A stretch of DNA of 64,000 nt from Holophagales bacterium (GTDB taxonomy: Bacteria; Acidobacteriota; Thermoanaerobaculia; UBA5066): contig JADKBZ010000002.1 in assembly GCA_016714815.1 (NCBI GenBank), positions 434,001 through 498,000 on the forward strand, written 5' to 3'. The notes below the pieces were generated by a model that was not told the DNA's origin, searched no databases, and was given only the letters and a program-made list of their open reading frames with translations. The translations under genes and the position numbers were made by a program. Position 1 is the first letter of the stretch. The number at the start of each line of letters is the position of its first letter. Below, in pieces: positions 17,067 to 25,366 of the stretch.

Positions 17067-17330
17067 ATGTCCCAGGCCAACGTGGAACGGATCGTCGGAA
17101 GGCTCGTCACGGACGAGGACTTCCGGGGTGCGTTTCACCTGGACCCCGAACGCGTCGTCCGTGGCCTCCTCGACCGGGGCTGCGATCTGACGCGCGCCGA
17201 GATCGAGACCCTCGTCGCTCTCGACCCCCTCACTCTGGAACAGTTCGCCAACGCCCTCGATCCACGGCTCCAGAAGGCGAGCCTCCGTGGCGCCGCGGGC
17301 CCATTCAGCAGCGCCGACAAGCTCCTGTGA
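17067..17330 (+). CDS. Os1348-like NHLP-clan small protein (putative RiPP-leader relative)
   Basis: An 87-residue protein resembling the Os1348 family of the nitrile-hydratase-leader-peptide (NHLP) clan: MSQANVERIVGRLVTDEDFRGAF, then DPERVVRGLLDRGCDLTRAEIETLVALD, and the family-like FANALDPRLQKASL. NHLP-clan proteins include precursor peptides of ribosomally made, modified natural products, but many members stand alone. The C-terminal tail (RGAAGPFSSADKLL) is short and has few modifiable residues. No cyclase, radical-SAM enzyme, YcaO or leader peptidase is near, so its role is open. It has a sigma-54-like promoter and a C-rich downstream region of its own. Confidence 0.72.
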   Translation: MSQANVERIVGRLVTDEDFRGAFHLDPERVVRGLLDRGCDLTRAEIETLVALDPLTLEQFANALDPRLQKASLRGAAGPFSSADKLL

Positions 17331-17377
17331 AGACTCTCACCGATCGTTGCCCCGGCACCCGGACCTGGCGGAGGAGT

Positions 17378-17463
17378 CCCCTCACTCTCACCCCACCTCC
17401 TTTCCGCACCTTTCCGCCTTCCGACAAGGTCCACACCTCACATCCCACATCCTCTTTTCTCCT
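17378..17463 (+). terminator. C-rich, G-poor tract, candidate Rho utilisation (rut) site
   Basis: Starting about 47 bp after the Os1348-type gene, 86 nt contain only five G's but roughly half C's (runs such as CTCACTCTCACCCCACCTCC), which is exceptional in this genome. C-over-G bubbles of this size are the classic signature of Rho loading, so it probably ends the Os1348-type transcript. The rest of the gap to 17581 shows no gene. Confidence 0.45.
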
Positions 17464-17581
17464 GCGAGAGGGCCGGGACGCCGGGGCATCTTGAAGTTCG
17501 GCGCGGGCTGCGAGTCGTCGCGGCCCGCTCGCCGGCCCTGAAAGCACCCTTCCTCGGCCTCGGCCTGGCCGGGCCTCGAGG

Positions 17582-19531
17582 TCACCCCAGGCGCGTCTCG
17601 ATCCAGCGGAGGAGATCGGCCCTCTCGGCCCAGCTCTGCGCGTCGCTGACCTGGAGAAAGGCGTCCTTCTCCGCGCTTTCGAGCGTCGCGAGGACTTTCA
17701 TGCGCGCCGCGACGTCGAAGAAACCCGCCACGACGCGCCCCGTCGCCTCGGCCGTCGCCTTCACCGCCGAGGCGGTTCCCATCAGCTCCTGCCGGAACCG
17801 CTGCCCGGAGACGGGAGTCGGGATGTCGAAGAGAGCCGCGACGGGACGCGTCAGCCCCGCCTGCGTCGGCGACGGCTCGACGCTCCCTTCCGGCGGAGGC
17901 GGGATGAAGAAGACGAGCTGCGGCGACAGCGTCGCGAGCGTGTAGCCCCCTTCCTCCAGGGCCGCGAGCGCCTCCGCCACGCGGCGCAGGATGGCGACGC
18001 GCTCGAGGAGAGAAGCGTCGGGGCGCTGGGTCGAGAGAAAGAGGTCGAGGTCGATGGCCCCGTCGAGGAGCGGCCGGACGATCCAGACGAGGAAGAGGTC
18101 TTCCCCGATTCCCTGCCTCACGAGGTCGCGGAAGCTCCCGGGAAAGAGCTCGGGGTGCCGGAGCCGGACCCCGTTGAGATCACCGAGAAGGGCGCGCCTC
18201 TGCTCGTAGAAGGCGGCCTCCTCGGCCGCCGAGCGAAACTCGAACGGGACCCCGACGAGACGGCGGCCGAACGGGTCGTGCAGCTCCGCGAGGGGACGCG
18301 TCTGGCCGTCGCCCGGGGTCCGGGGCGCGAACGCGGCGTCGACGAGACGGTACGGCCCGACGAACTCCTCCGGCGCGCGCGCGGGCGCTTCCACCGGGGC
18401 CTCGACGCGCGGAGCGGCGACGATGCGGGCCCGATCCGCCCGGGTCGCGGCGCGCCGGAGCGCGTCGAGCGAACGGACGACCACCGGGAGCGGCGGCCGC
18501 TGCCGCCAGTCCGTCTGGCACATCGACAGGACGAGGTCCCGGAGGGCCTCCGGAAGCTTCGCCGGAAGCGACACCGGCATCTCTTCGAGGCGCTCCTTCT
18601 TCTGCACGAGCGACGTCATGCTCGTGTAGAAGCCCTCCGGGAACCGTCCGTTCACGACGCGGACGAGGGTGATGCCGAGAGCGTAGACGTCCTTCGTCAG
18701 GACCATCCGCCGGCAGTCCTCGGGGTCCTCGGGCACGATCTGGACGAAGTTCTCGGGGGGCATGTACGGAAGCGTGCCGTCGAGAGTGTTCGAGAGGCGG
18801 TACTGGTAGAGCTGCTCGTCGGTCGTGGAGACGATGTCGAAGTCGATGAGGCTGACGCGAAGCCACGCCTCGCCATCGACCCGGCGCTCGTCGACGCAGA
18901 AGTTCTCCGGCTTGACGTCTCCGTGGACGAGGCCGTGCCGCGAGAGGTGGAGGAGGCCTCGCGCCCCGTGCCACGCGAGGTCGAGGAGCGCGCCGTAGGT
19001 CAGGCCCTGATCCTTCACGTACCGCGCGAGCGTCGTTCCCGGTGCGAAGTCGAACAGCTCGCACGGATCGCCGTCGACGGTCCCGCTCCCCCAGAAGCGC
19101 TGGAGGACCGGATGCCGGTGAAGGACGGAGAGGCGCTCCCGAACGAGCTCGTTCCGGCGGCGGCGCATCTCCTCCTCGACGGCCGATTCGGCCGGGATGA
19201 GCCGCCGTACGACGAGCGCCCGCCCGGCGAGAAGGTCCGCCGAGCGGGAAACGGTGTTCATTCCTCCCTTTCCGAGGGGCTCGAGGCGTTCGAGAGGGAG
19301 GAGCGCCGGCCGCCCTTCCTCCTCCGCCGACAGGAGGGAGAACCCGCGCGGCCCGACGACGTCCGGCCCGAGCGGCTCCCTCCCCAGCTCGACGCGCACG
19401 CGGTCCACGACCTGGACCCACGCGGCCGGGGCGGCGGCGATCTCCTGCGCGGCGCGTCCGACGAGACGGCGGGCGGCCCGGAGCGACCTCGCGGCGCGTC
19501 GGCGGCGGCCGCCGGGCGAGGCGGCGCTCAC
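17582..19531 (-). CDS. serine/threonine protein kinase with a second, pseudokinase-like domain
   Basis: A 649-residue protein. An Arg-rich N terminus (1-75) is followed by a kinase domain: glycine loop LGKGGM (86-91), catalytic loop HGDVKPEN (203-210, Asp205 and Asn210), DFD instead of DFG (230-232), and DGTLPYMPPE as the activation segment. The VAIK lysine position reads VVRR (107-110), so ATP anchoring is unusual. From about 390 a second kinase-like fold appears degenerate: a GRRLVGVPFEF strand, then LRRVAEALAALEEGGYTLATLSPQLVFF where the catalytic HRD loop would be. No transmembrane helix is seen. GTG start, no clear Shine-Dalgarno sequence; it lies downstream of the WD40 gene and may share its transcript. 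Confidence 0.82.
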   Translation of the reverse strand: MSAASPGGRRRRAARSLRAARRLVGRAAQEIAAAPAAWVQVVDRVRVELGREPLGPDVVGPRGFSLLSAEEEGRPALLPLERLEPLGKGGMNTVSRSADLLAGRALVVRRLIPAESAVEEEMRRRRNELVRERLSVLHRHPVLQRFWGSGTVDGDPCELFDFAPGTTLARYVKDQGLTYGALLDLAWHGARGLLHLSRHGLVHGDVKPENFCVDERRVDGEAWLRVSLIDFDIVSTTDEQLYQYRLSNTLDGTLPYMPPENFVQIVPEDPEDCRRMVLTKDVYALGITLVRVVNGRFPEGFYTSMTSLVQKKERLEEMPVSLPAKLPEALRDLVLSMCQTDWRQRPPLPVVVRSLDALRRAATRADRARIVAAPRVEAPVEAPARAPEEFVGPYRLVDAAFAPRTPGDGQTRPLAELHDPFGRRLVGVPFEFRSAAEEAAFYEQRRALLGDLNGVRLRHPELFPGSFRDLVRQGIGEDLFLVWIVRPLLDGAIDLDLFLSTQRPDASLLERVAILRRVAEALAALEEGGYTLATLSPQLVFFIPPPPEGSVEPSPTQAGLTRPVAALFDIPTPVSGQRFRQELMGTASAVKATAEATGRVVAGFFDVAARMKVLATLESAEKDAFLQVSDAQSWAERADLLRWIETRLG

Positions 19532-19544
19532 GCTGCCCCGGCCG

Positions 19545-19562
19545 CCGCCCCCGCGGGGGCGG
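19545..19562. promoter_or_regulatory. 18-bp perfect GC palindrome before the kinase start
   Basis: CCGCCCCCGCGGGGGCGG lies 14 nt upstream of the kinase GTG and downstream of the WD40 gene. As RNA it folds into a strong hairpin that could terminate the WD40 transcript or hinder translation of the kinase. It could also be simple GC-rich sequence. Confidence 0.3.
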
Positions 19563-19655
19563 AAACCACTCCGTTCGATCGGGGCGGAAGGCAGGCCATC
19601 TTCGACACCTCCGGGGAGCTCGACGGCGGGAGTCTAGCGGCTCTCGGACCCCGAT

Positions 19656-20513
19656 TCACAGGATCCAGACCCTCACTCGCCCGTCGGCTCCCGCGTTCGC
19701 GAGCATTCGGCCGTCCGGCGAGAAGCCGAGGCCGTAGACCCCCTTGACCGGCACGTCGATCGTCGAGACGAGCGCGCCGTCAGCCGCCGACCGGATCTGG
19801 ATCGCGAAGTCGATCGAAACCGCCAGGCGGGCTCCGTCGGGGGAGAACGCCACCTGCATCGCCCCGGGCCGGCCGAGGCGCACCGCGAAGAGCTCTTCCC
19901 CGCCCGCCACGCGGTGGAGGCGAAGCGACCCTTCGGCGCCGGTCGTCGCGAGGAGCGCTCCGTCCGCGGAAAGGGCCATCGAGGCGACCGCCGTCTGGTG
20001 ACCCGGGTACACCCCGGCCTTCGTACGCCCCTCGACGTCGACCCGGTGAACCGACTCCGTCCCGGCCACGAGGAGAGACCGGCCATCGGCCGTGAAGGCG
20101 AGCGAGAAGAGGCGCCGGTCGAGGAGAGGGAGCGTCGCCACCTCGTCGTAGTTCGTGTTCCAGAGGACCGCCCGAGCCTTCGTCGAGATCGTCGCGAGGC
20201 CGCCCGCCGGCGAGAAGGCCGCCGCGAGCTGGCCGTCGAGGACGTCCAGCTCCCGTCCGCCCGGGAAGGACCAGATCCGCACCGTGCCGTCGGACGAACC
20301 GCTCGCCAGGAGGGCGCCGTCCGCCGAAAAGGAGAGCGTGTTCACGCTCGCCCCATGCCCCTCGAACGCCCCGTCGGGCGCGAAAGAGGGGACCTTCCAG
20401 AGCCGGATGCACCCGTCCTGCCCGCAGGTGACGAGGGTCTCGCCGTCGGCCGTGAAGACGGCTCGCTGGGCGTGCCTGCCGTGCGCCTCGAAAACCGCGA
20501 TCGACTCGGCCAT
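19656..20513 (-). CDS. WD40-repeat protein
   Basis: A 285-residue protein made of about six to seven WD40 blades. Repeats show the GH...V..L.FSADG.LLASGSSDGTVRIW pattern, clearest at residues about 50-90 and at the C terminus (GLGFSPDGRMLANAGADGRVRVWIL). It should form a beta-propeller that serves as a protein interaction platform. No signal peptide is seen, so it is cytoplasmic. It precedes the kinase gene by 124 bp on the same strand; WD40 domains are often paired with bacterial Ser/Thr kinases, so it may be a partner or substrate. AGGAGGA precedes the ATG. Confidence 0.88.
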   Translation of the reverse strand: MAESIAVFEAHGRHAQRAVFTADGETLVTCGQDGCIRLWKVPSFAPDGAFEGHGASVNTLSFSADGALLASGSSDGTVRIWSFPGGRELDVLDGQLAAAFSPAGGLATISTKARAVLWNTNYDEVATLPLLDRRLFSLAFTADGRSLLVAGTESVHRVDVEGRTKAGVYPGHQTAVASMALSADGALLATTGAEGSLRLHRVAGGEELFAVRLGRPGAMQVAFSPDGARLAVSIDFAIQIRSAADGALVSTIDVPVKGVYGLGFSPDGRMLANAGADGRVRVWIL

Positions 20514-20613
20514 CGTCGTCCTCCTGTCGGTCTTTCCCGGGGCCGCTTCGCCGCGAGCTTACGCGCAACGCGCCGCCGGTCGTGAGGGTCGTTCGCCGGC
20601 ACCTCTCCGACCG

Positions 20614-20642
20614 TTCCGAACCGCCCCCGCGGGCGCTACACT
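20614..20642 (+). promoter_or_regulatory. candidate promoter of the Rieske-SDR operon
   Basis: TTCCGA, 17 bp, TACACT gives fair -35 and -10 elements. The start predicted near 20649 leaves a leader of about 20 nt with a CGAGGAGG ribosome-binding site before the ATG at 20670. Confidence 0.35.
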
Positions 20643-20669
20643 GCTCCATTCCGCTCCGAGGAGGCGCGC

Positions 20670-21077
20670 ATGGGCGCAGAGCCCGCATCTTTCCCGAAGC
20701 CCTTCTCCCGACGCTCGTTCCTGGCGGTGTGCGCACCGCTCGCCGTCTCCTGCGCGCGGACGAATCCCCAGCCTCCGGGGCCGAAGCCGCTCTCCCTGCC
20801 GCTCGATCGGTTCCCGCCGGGCGTCCGCGTCACCGTCCTCGTCTCCGACCGGCCCGTCGAGATCGTCCGGACGGAGACCGGCGTCACCGCCCGGTCCCTC
20901 CTCTGCACCCACCAGGGGTGCGAGGTCTCCTGGTCCGAGACCGAGAACGCCTACCGGTGCCCCTGCCACGAGGGGATGTTCGACGCGGACGGCCGGGTGA
21001 AGGAAGGTCCGCCGCCGAAACCGCTCGCGACTCTCCCCGCACGGATCGACGGCCCGCTTCTCTTCGTCGGTCCCTGA
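20670..21077 (+). CDS. Rieske [2Fe-2S] protein with Tat/lipoprotein-like signal
   Basis: A 135-residue Rieske-type ferredoxin domain. The cluster ligands are CTHQGC and CPCHEGMFD (two Cys, two His). The extra cysteines of these motifs (CTHQGC, CPCH) match the disulfide bond of cytochrome bc-type Rieske proteins. The N terminus SRRSFLAVCAPLAVSC is a twin-arginine signal and ends in a lipobox-like LAVSC, so the folded protein is probably exported and may be lipid-anchored. No cytochrome b gene is near. It lies 6 bp before the SDR gene, so the redox partner may be linked to that pathway. Confidence 0.88.
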   Translation: MGAEPASFPKPFSRRSFLAVCAPLAVSCARTNPQPPGPKPLSLPLDRFPPGVRVTVLVSDRPVEIVRTETGVTARSLLCTHQGCEVSWSETENAYRCPCHEGMFDADGRVKEGPPPKPLATLPARIDGPLLFVGP

Positions 21078-21083
21078 ACGCCC

Positions 21084-22640
21084 ATGGCCCTTCCCACGCT
21101 CGTCCTCACGGGGGCCTCCGGATTCGTGGGCCGGCACCTTCTCGAGTCCCTCGCCGCCGAGTACCGCATCTTCGGGATCGCCCGCCGCTCGCAGATCCGT
21201 TGCGGAGCTCCCGTCCACCCGAACATCACCTGGTTCCAGGTCGACATCGGAGAACGCGAGCCGCTCGCCGAAGTCTTCCGGATGATCCGCGTCCTCGGCG
21301 GCGCGGAGACGGTCGTCCACCTCGCCGCGCACTACGACTTCACCGGCGACGAGCACCCGGAGTACCAGCGGACGAACGTCGACGGCCTCCGGAACACGCT
21401 CGACTTCTCCCGCGAGATCGGCGTGAAGCGCTTCCTCTTCTCGAGCTCGGTCGCGGCTTGCCGTCTCCCGGCGCCCGGCTCGGCTCTCGACGAGAACAGC
21501 CCGCCCGACGGCGAGCACGTCTACGCGCGCACCAAGGCGGTCGGCGAGGCGATGGTCCGGGAGTACGAGGCGTCGTTCCCGTCGACGATCGTCCGTTTCG
21601 CGGCGCTCTTCTCCGACTGGTGCGAGTACCCCCCCCTCTTTATGTTCCTGTCGACCTGGCTCTCCCCGGCCTGGAACCGCAGCCTCCTCGGGGGGCGCGG
21701 CGAGTCCGCCATTCCCTACCTGCACGTGAAGGACGTCGTCGCGGCCCTGCGCCTCGTCCTCGAGAAGCGGCCGGGCGACCTGGCGCCGGGCGAGGTGCTG
21801 ATCGCGAGCCCCGACGGCAGCACGAGCCACCGGGAGCTCTTTCTCGAGGCGACCCGCGACTTCGACGGCGAGGAGCGCAAGCCGATCCTGATGCCGCGTC
21901 CCCTCTGCGGACCCGGCATGTGGGGGCGGGCCCTCCTCGGCCGCCTGACGGGAGACATGCCCTTCGAGCGTCCCTGGATGGCCGACTACATCGACCTGAA
22001 GATGACGATCGACGCGCGCCGGACCCGCTCCCGGCTCGGCTGGGAGCCGCGCCCCCGCCTCGAGCTGCTCCGAAGGCTCCCGTTCCTGATCGAGAACCTC
22101 AAGATGGACCCCCTCGCCTGGAACCTCCGAAACCGGGCCGCGATGAAGGAGGTCCACCTCCCCACGAACCTGAGGCTCCACAGGCTCCTCGAGCAGTACG
22201 AGGACGACGTGATCTCCGCCTACCACGGCCACCTCGTCGGCCCGCATGGGCCGAACCGGTTCGCGAACTACCAGCGGATCACAGAGGAAGAGCACGACTG
22301 GAACCACCGCGTCGTCTTCGGCCACCTGAAGAACACGGTCCGCACGCGGGACAAGGCCGTTCTCATCTCCTACTGCCGGCAGCTGGCGGCGCGCCGCTTC
22401 GAGCAGGGATTCGCCGCCGACGAGCTCTGCGGCGCGCTCCTCGTCCTGAACCTCGTCGTCCACCGCGTCATCCGCCGGGACCCCCAGGCGAAGGGGATGA
22501 GGCAGGAGCTCCTCGACTACGTCACGGGCCCCCTCCGCCTCGGTTGCGACGAGATCCAGGAGGTGTTCGACGAGCTGTCGGCGGCCCGCGCGCGCGAGGA
22601 ACGGTTCGCCGCGGATCAGGCCGCTTCGCGGGACGCCTGA
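21084..22640 (+). CDS. NAD-dependent epimerase/dehydratase (extended SDR) with C-terminal RsbRD-like helical domain
   Basis: A 518-residue protein. Residues 1 to about 340 are an extended SDR: TGASGFVGRHLLE for NAD(P) binding, VVHLAAHYDF, a serine in FLFSSSVAACR and the active-site YARTK. The C-terminal 150 residues are a separate helical domain (HVVFGHLKNTVRTRDKAVLISYCRQLAARRFEQGFAADELCGALLVLNLVVHRVI) that resembles the N-terminal sensor domain of RsbRD-like stress regulators. This combination is unusual. The enzyme may act on a sugar or sterol-like substrate; it sits in an operon behind the exported Rieske protein. Function of the fusion unknown. Confidence 0.8.
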   Translation: MALPTLVLTGASGFVGRHLLESLAAEYRIFGIARRSQIRCGAPVHPNITWFQVDIGEREPLAEVFRMIRVLGGAETVVHLAAHYDFTGDEHPEYQRTNVDGLRNTLDFSREIGVKRFLFSSSVAACRLPAPGSALDENSPPDGEHVYARTKAVGEAMVREYEASFPSTIVRFAALFSDWCEYPPLFMFLSTWLSPAWNRSLLGGRGESAIPYLHVKDVVAALRLVLEKRPGDLAPGEVLIASPDGSTSHRELFLEATRDFDGEERKPILMPRPLCGPGMWGRALLGRLTGDMPFERPWMADYIDLKMTIDARRTRSRLGWEPRPRLELLRRLPFLIENLKMDPLAWNLRNRAAMKEVHLPTNLRLHRLLEQYEDDVISAYHGHLVGPHGPNRFANYQRITEEEHDWNHRVVFGHLKNTVRTRDKAVLISYCRQLAARRFEQGFAADELCGALLVLNLVVHRVIRRDPQAKGMRQELLDYVTGPLRLGCDEIQEVFDELSAARAREERFAADQAASRDA

Positions 22641-22677
22641 CCATCCCTGCCCGCCCGGCCCGGCCCCGGGCCCCGCT

Positions 22678-23088
22678 TCAAGCCAGGGTCGAGGCCTCTC
22701 GACGGACCAGCAGGACCGTCGCGACGCCCATCGCCGCGTCCGCGGCAGCCGACAGCGGGATGGACCACGCGTTCACCCCGAGCGCCCACATCGCCAGCAG
22801 GAAGACGACGGCGGTCGCCTTCGCCAGGAGCAGGATGACGACGCCGCCGTGGACGAAACGCTCGACGAGATAGGCCGTCGCAATGACGAAGTGGAAGATG
22901 CCGGCCTGTCTCGCGAAGAAGAGCGGAGAAACGCCGCCGAAGCCGCCGAACCTCGCTCCCCACTCCGTCGCGAAGAGGAGGAACGTCCCGACGCCGAAGC
23001 TGTGGAGCGCCACGAGGACGACCCAGGCGGAGAGGTGACGGCTGCGGGGCTGCCAGCCCACTCCGGCGCCGGCACCCGCCCCGATCAC
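22678..23088 (-). CDS. small membrane protein, last gene of the hydrogenase operon
   Basis: A 136-residue protein with four predicted transmembrane helices (LSAWVVLVALHSFGVGTFLLF, IFHFVIATAYLV, VVILLLAKATAVVFLLAMWAL, IPLSAAADAAMGVATVLL). It was not recognised as a known hydrogenase component. The GTG start at 23088 overlaps the TGA of the maturation protease (GTGA), tying it to the operon. It could be an accessory in the membrane or just a passenger. It ends 37 bp from the convergent SDR gene. Confidence 0.72.
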   Translation of the reverse strand: MIGAGAGAGVGWQPRSRHLSAWVVLVALHSFGVGTFLLFATEWGARFGGFGGVSPLFFARQAGIFHFVIATAYLVERFVHGGVVILLLAKATAVVFLLAMWALGVNAWSIPLSAAADAAMGVATVLLVRREASTLA

Positions 23089-23645
23089 GGCGCCGTCCCC
23101 TCTTCGCCCGCCCACCAGGGGCGCGCCGGAGCGGAACCCGGCCGCCGCAGGGCCGGGATTCCGAGCCGGCGCAGCTCGACGGCGACGGCTTCGGCCGCCT
23201 CGGGAATCGCCGCCGCGACGGCCGGCGTCAGGAAGAGCCCCTTCTCCACGCGGCCCGGGACGATCCCCACGAGCAGCACCTCCTCCGGCCCGCTCCCCGC
23301 CATCTCGAGGTAGAGGAGGGTCTCCTTCACGCCAGGGTCGTGAGGGCTCGTCCTCGGCCCCGGCGGGTATCTCAGGATCTCGTCCCTCCGGTAGAAACGG
23401 AGCTCTCCCGCCTCCCCTTTCGATTTCACCGTGTCGACGAGGATGACGACGCGGGCCCCCCCGATGAAGGGAACGAGGTCGAGCCCCGGCGTCCCGACGT
23501 CGGTCAGGGAGGCGCCGGGTCCGATCTCGTACTCCGCCCGAAGATGCTCCACGACCCACGGCCCTGCCGCGTCGTCCCCCATCAGAACGTTTCCGAGACC
23601 GAGGACCCGGACCTCTGCCTCCTCGTCTGGGCTTCTCTCTCCCAC
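23085..23645 (-). CDS. hybD: [NiFe] hydrogenase maturation protease (HybD/HyaD family)
   Basis: A 186-residue endopeptidase that removes the C-terminal tail of the hydrogenase large subunit after nickel insertion. The family motif VLGLGNVLMGDDAAG supplies the Ni-probing Glu/Asp region, with VDVGTPGLDLVPFI-like sequence next and LVDTVKSKG as the second motif; a His (SPHDPG) is in the expected late position. The start is GTG at 23645, 11 nt after the large-subunit stop, because the ATG at 23583 would remove the GxGN motif. The C-terminal 20 residues are longer than usual. Confidence 0.88.
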   Translation of the reverse strand: MGERSPDEEAEVRVLGLGNVLMGDDAAGPWVVEHLRAEYEIGPGASLTDVGTPGLDLVPFIGGARVVILVDTVKSKGEAGELRFYRRDEILRYPPGPRTSPHDPGVKETLLYLEMAGSGPEEVLLVGIVPGRVEKGLFLTPAVAAAIPEAAEAVAVELRRLGIPALRRPGSAPARPWWAGEEGTAP

Positions 23646-23656
23646 GCGCCGACGCG

Positions 23657-25357
23657 CTACGCCAGCCTCACGCGGGCGATCTCGTTCCCCTCGACGTCGA
23701 GGGTGTGAATCGCGCAGGCGAGGCACGGGTCGAAGGAGTGGATCGTCCGGAGGACCTCGAGCGGCCTCTCGGCGTCGGCGACGGGGTTGCCGATGAGCGA
23801 CGCCTCGTACGGACCCACCTGACCCTTCCCGTCGCGCGGGCCGGCGTTCCACGTCGACGGGACGACGGCCTGGTAGTTCGCGATCTTCCCGTCGCGAATG
23901 ACGATCCAGTGAGAAAGCGCGCCGCGCGGCGCCTCGTGGAACCCGAAGCCCCGCTGCTCGCCGGACGGGAACTCCGGTTTGCGGAAAATCTCCGTGTCCC
24001 CCTTGCCGATGTTCTCCACGAGGAGCTTCCAGTGCTTCTGGGTGATCTCGGCGATCATGCAGGTCCGGATCATCCGGGCGGCGTGGCGGCCGAGAGTCGA
24101 GTGGAGGATCTCCGGTCCGACCTTCGTCTTGGCGACCGCCCCGATCGTCTCGAGCGTCTTGACCGCCCACTTGACCGTCGGCTCGTGCTTCAGCGCGAAC
24201 CCGACGAGAACCTGGGCGAGAGGGCCGACCTGCATCGGCTTGCCCTGGAACCGCGGCGCCTTGACCCAGGAATACTTGCCGTCGTCCTCCCACTTGCCGT
24301 ACTTCGGGACCGTCTCCTCGTCGTACGGATGTTTCTGCCAGTCGCCGTCGTACCAGGCGTGGGCGATCGACTCCGTCACGTTTTCCTTGAAGTACGGGTC
24401 GCCGAAAGCCTTGATCTCCTTCACGGAGCCGAGGTCGCCACCCATGATCGTCCCGCCCGGGAGGTCGAACTTCGTCCCCTTCTCGTCGAGAGGGAAGTCG
24501 GGGACGGCCATGTAGTTCTTCACGCCGGCCCCGTACGGGAGCCAGTCGGCGTAGAGCGCCCCGATGGCGCAGACGTCGGGAAAGTAGACCTGCTCGATGA
24601 ACTTCTGCGCCTCGTCGAGGGCTTCCTTGACGAAGTAGAGCTTGCTCATGTTGAGCGTCGCCTCGTTGTCGAGGTTGATGGCGTTCGCCACGCCCCCGAC
24701 CGCGAGGTTCTGGATGTTCGGCGTCTTCGAGCCGAGGAGCGCGACGACCTTGTTGATGTTTCGCTGCGCGTCGAGCGCCTGCAGGTAGTGCGAGACCGCG
24801 AGGAGGTTCACCTCGGGCGGCAGCTTCATCGCAGGGTGGCCCCAGTAGCCGTTGGCGAAGATCCCGAGCTGCCCCGCCTCGACGAAGCCCTTCAGCCGGT
24901 CCTGGACCCCCTTCAGCACCGCCGTCCCGTTGTGGGGCCAGGGCGAGAGGCTCTCGGCGAGAGCCGACGTCTTCGCCGGGTCGGCCTTGAGCGCCGAGAC
25001 GACGTCGACCCAGTCGAGCGCCGAGAGGTGGTAGAAGTGGACGATGTGATCGTGCATCGCGTGCGCGCCCACGATCAGGTTCCGGATGTACTGGGCGTTC
25101 ATCGGGACGGCGATGTCGAGCGCGTTCTCCACCGTCCGGACGGAGGTGATCGCGTGGACCGTCGTGCAGACGCCGCAGAAACGCTGGGTGAAGAGCCACG
25201 CGTCGCGAGGGTCGCGCCCCTTCAGGATCTCCTCGATCCCACGGAACATCTGGCCCGAAGACCAGGCGTTCTTCACGTGGCCGCCGTCCACCTCCACGTC
25301 GACGCGGAGGTGGCCTTCGATACGGGTGACGGGATCGACGGTGATTCGCTTGGACAT
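23657..25357 (-). CDS. hybC: [NiFe] uptake hydrogenase large subunit (group 1, Hyb type)
   Basis: A 566-residue catalytic subunit that binds the Ni-Fe(CN)2CO centre. The L1 motif is RFCGVCTTVHA (Cys61, Cys64) and the L2 motif is SFDPCLACAIH (Cys545, Cys548), all four cysteine ligands being present. Fifteen residues after His551 (TLDVEGNEIARVRLA) form the tail that the downstream protease should remove. Other group 1 blocks such as TRIEGH, NAQYIRNL and EAPRGALSHW are intact. It pairs with the Tat-exported small subunit and faces the periplasm, oxidising H2 and passing electrons to quinone through the HybA/HybB-like proteins. Confidence 0.97.
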   Translation of the reverse strand: MSKRITVDPVTRIEGHLRVDVEVDGGHVKNAWSSGQMFRGIEEILKGRDPRDAWLFTQRFCGVCTTVHAITSVRTVENALDIAVPMNAQYIRNLIVGAHAMHDHIVHFYHLSALDWVDVVSALKADPAKTSALAESLSPWPHNGTAVLKGVQDRLKGFVEAGQLGIFANGYWGHPAMKLPPEVNLLAVSHYLQALDAQRNINKVVALLGSKTPNIQNLAVGGVANAINLDNEATLNMSKLYFVKEALDEAQKFIEQVYFPDVCAIGALYADWLPYGAGVKNYMAVPDFPLDEKGTKFDLPGGTIMGGDLGSVKEIKAFGDPYFKENVTESIAHAWYDGDWQKHPYDEETVPKYGKWEDDGKYSWVKAPRFQGKPMQVGPLAQVLVGFALKHEPTVKWAVKTLETIGAVAKTKVGPEILHSTLGRHAARMIRTCMIAEITQKHWKLLVENIGKGDTEIFRKPEFPSGEQRGFGFHEAPRGALSHWIVIRDGKIANYQAVVPSTWNAGPRDGKGQVGPYEASLIGNPVADAERPLEVLRTIHSFDPCLACAIHTLDVEGNEIARVRLA

Positions 25358-25366
25358 TCGTGCCCC

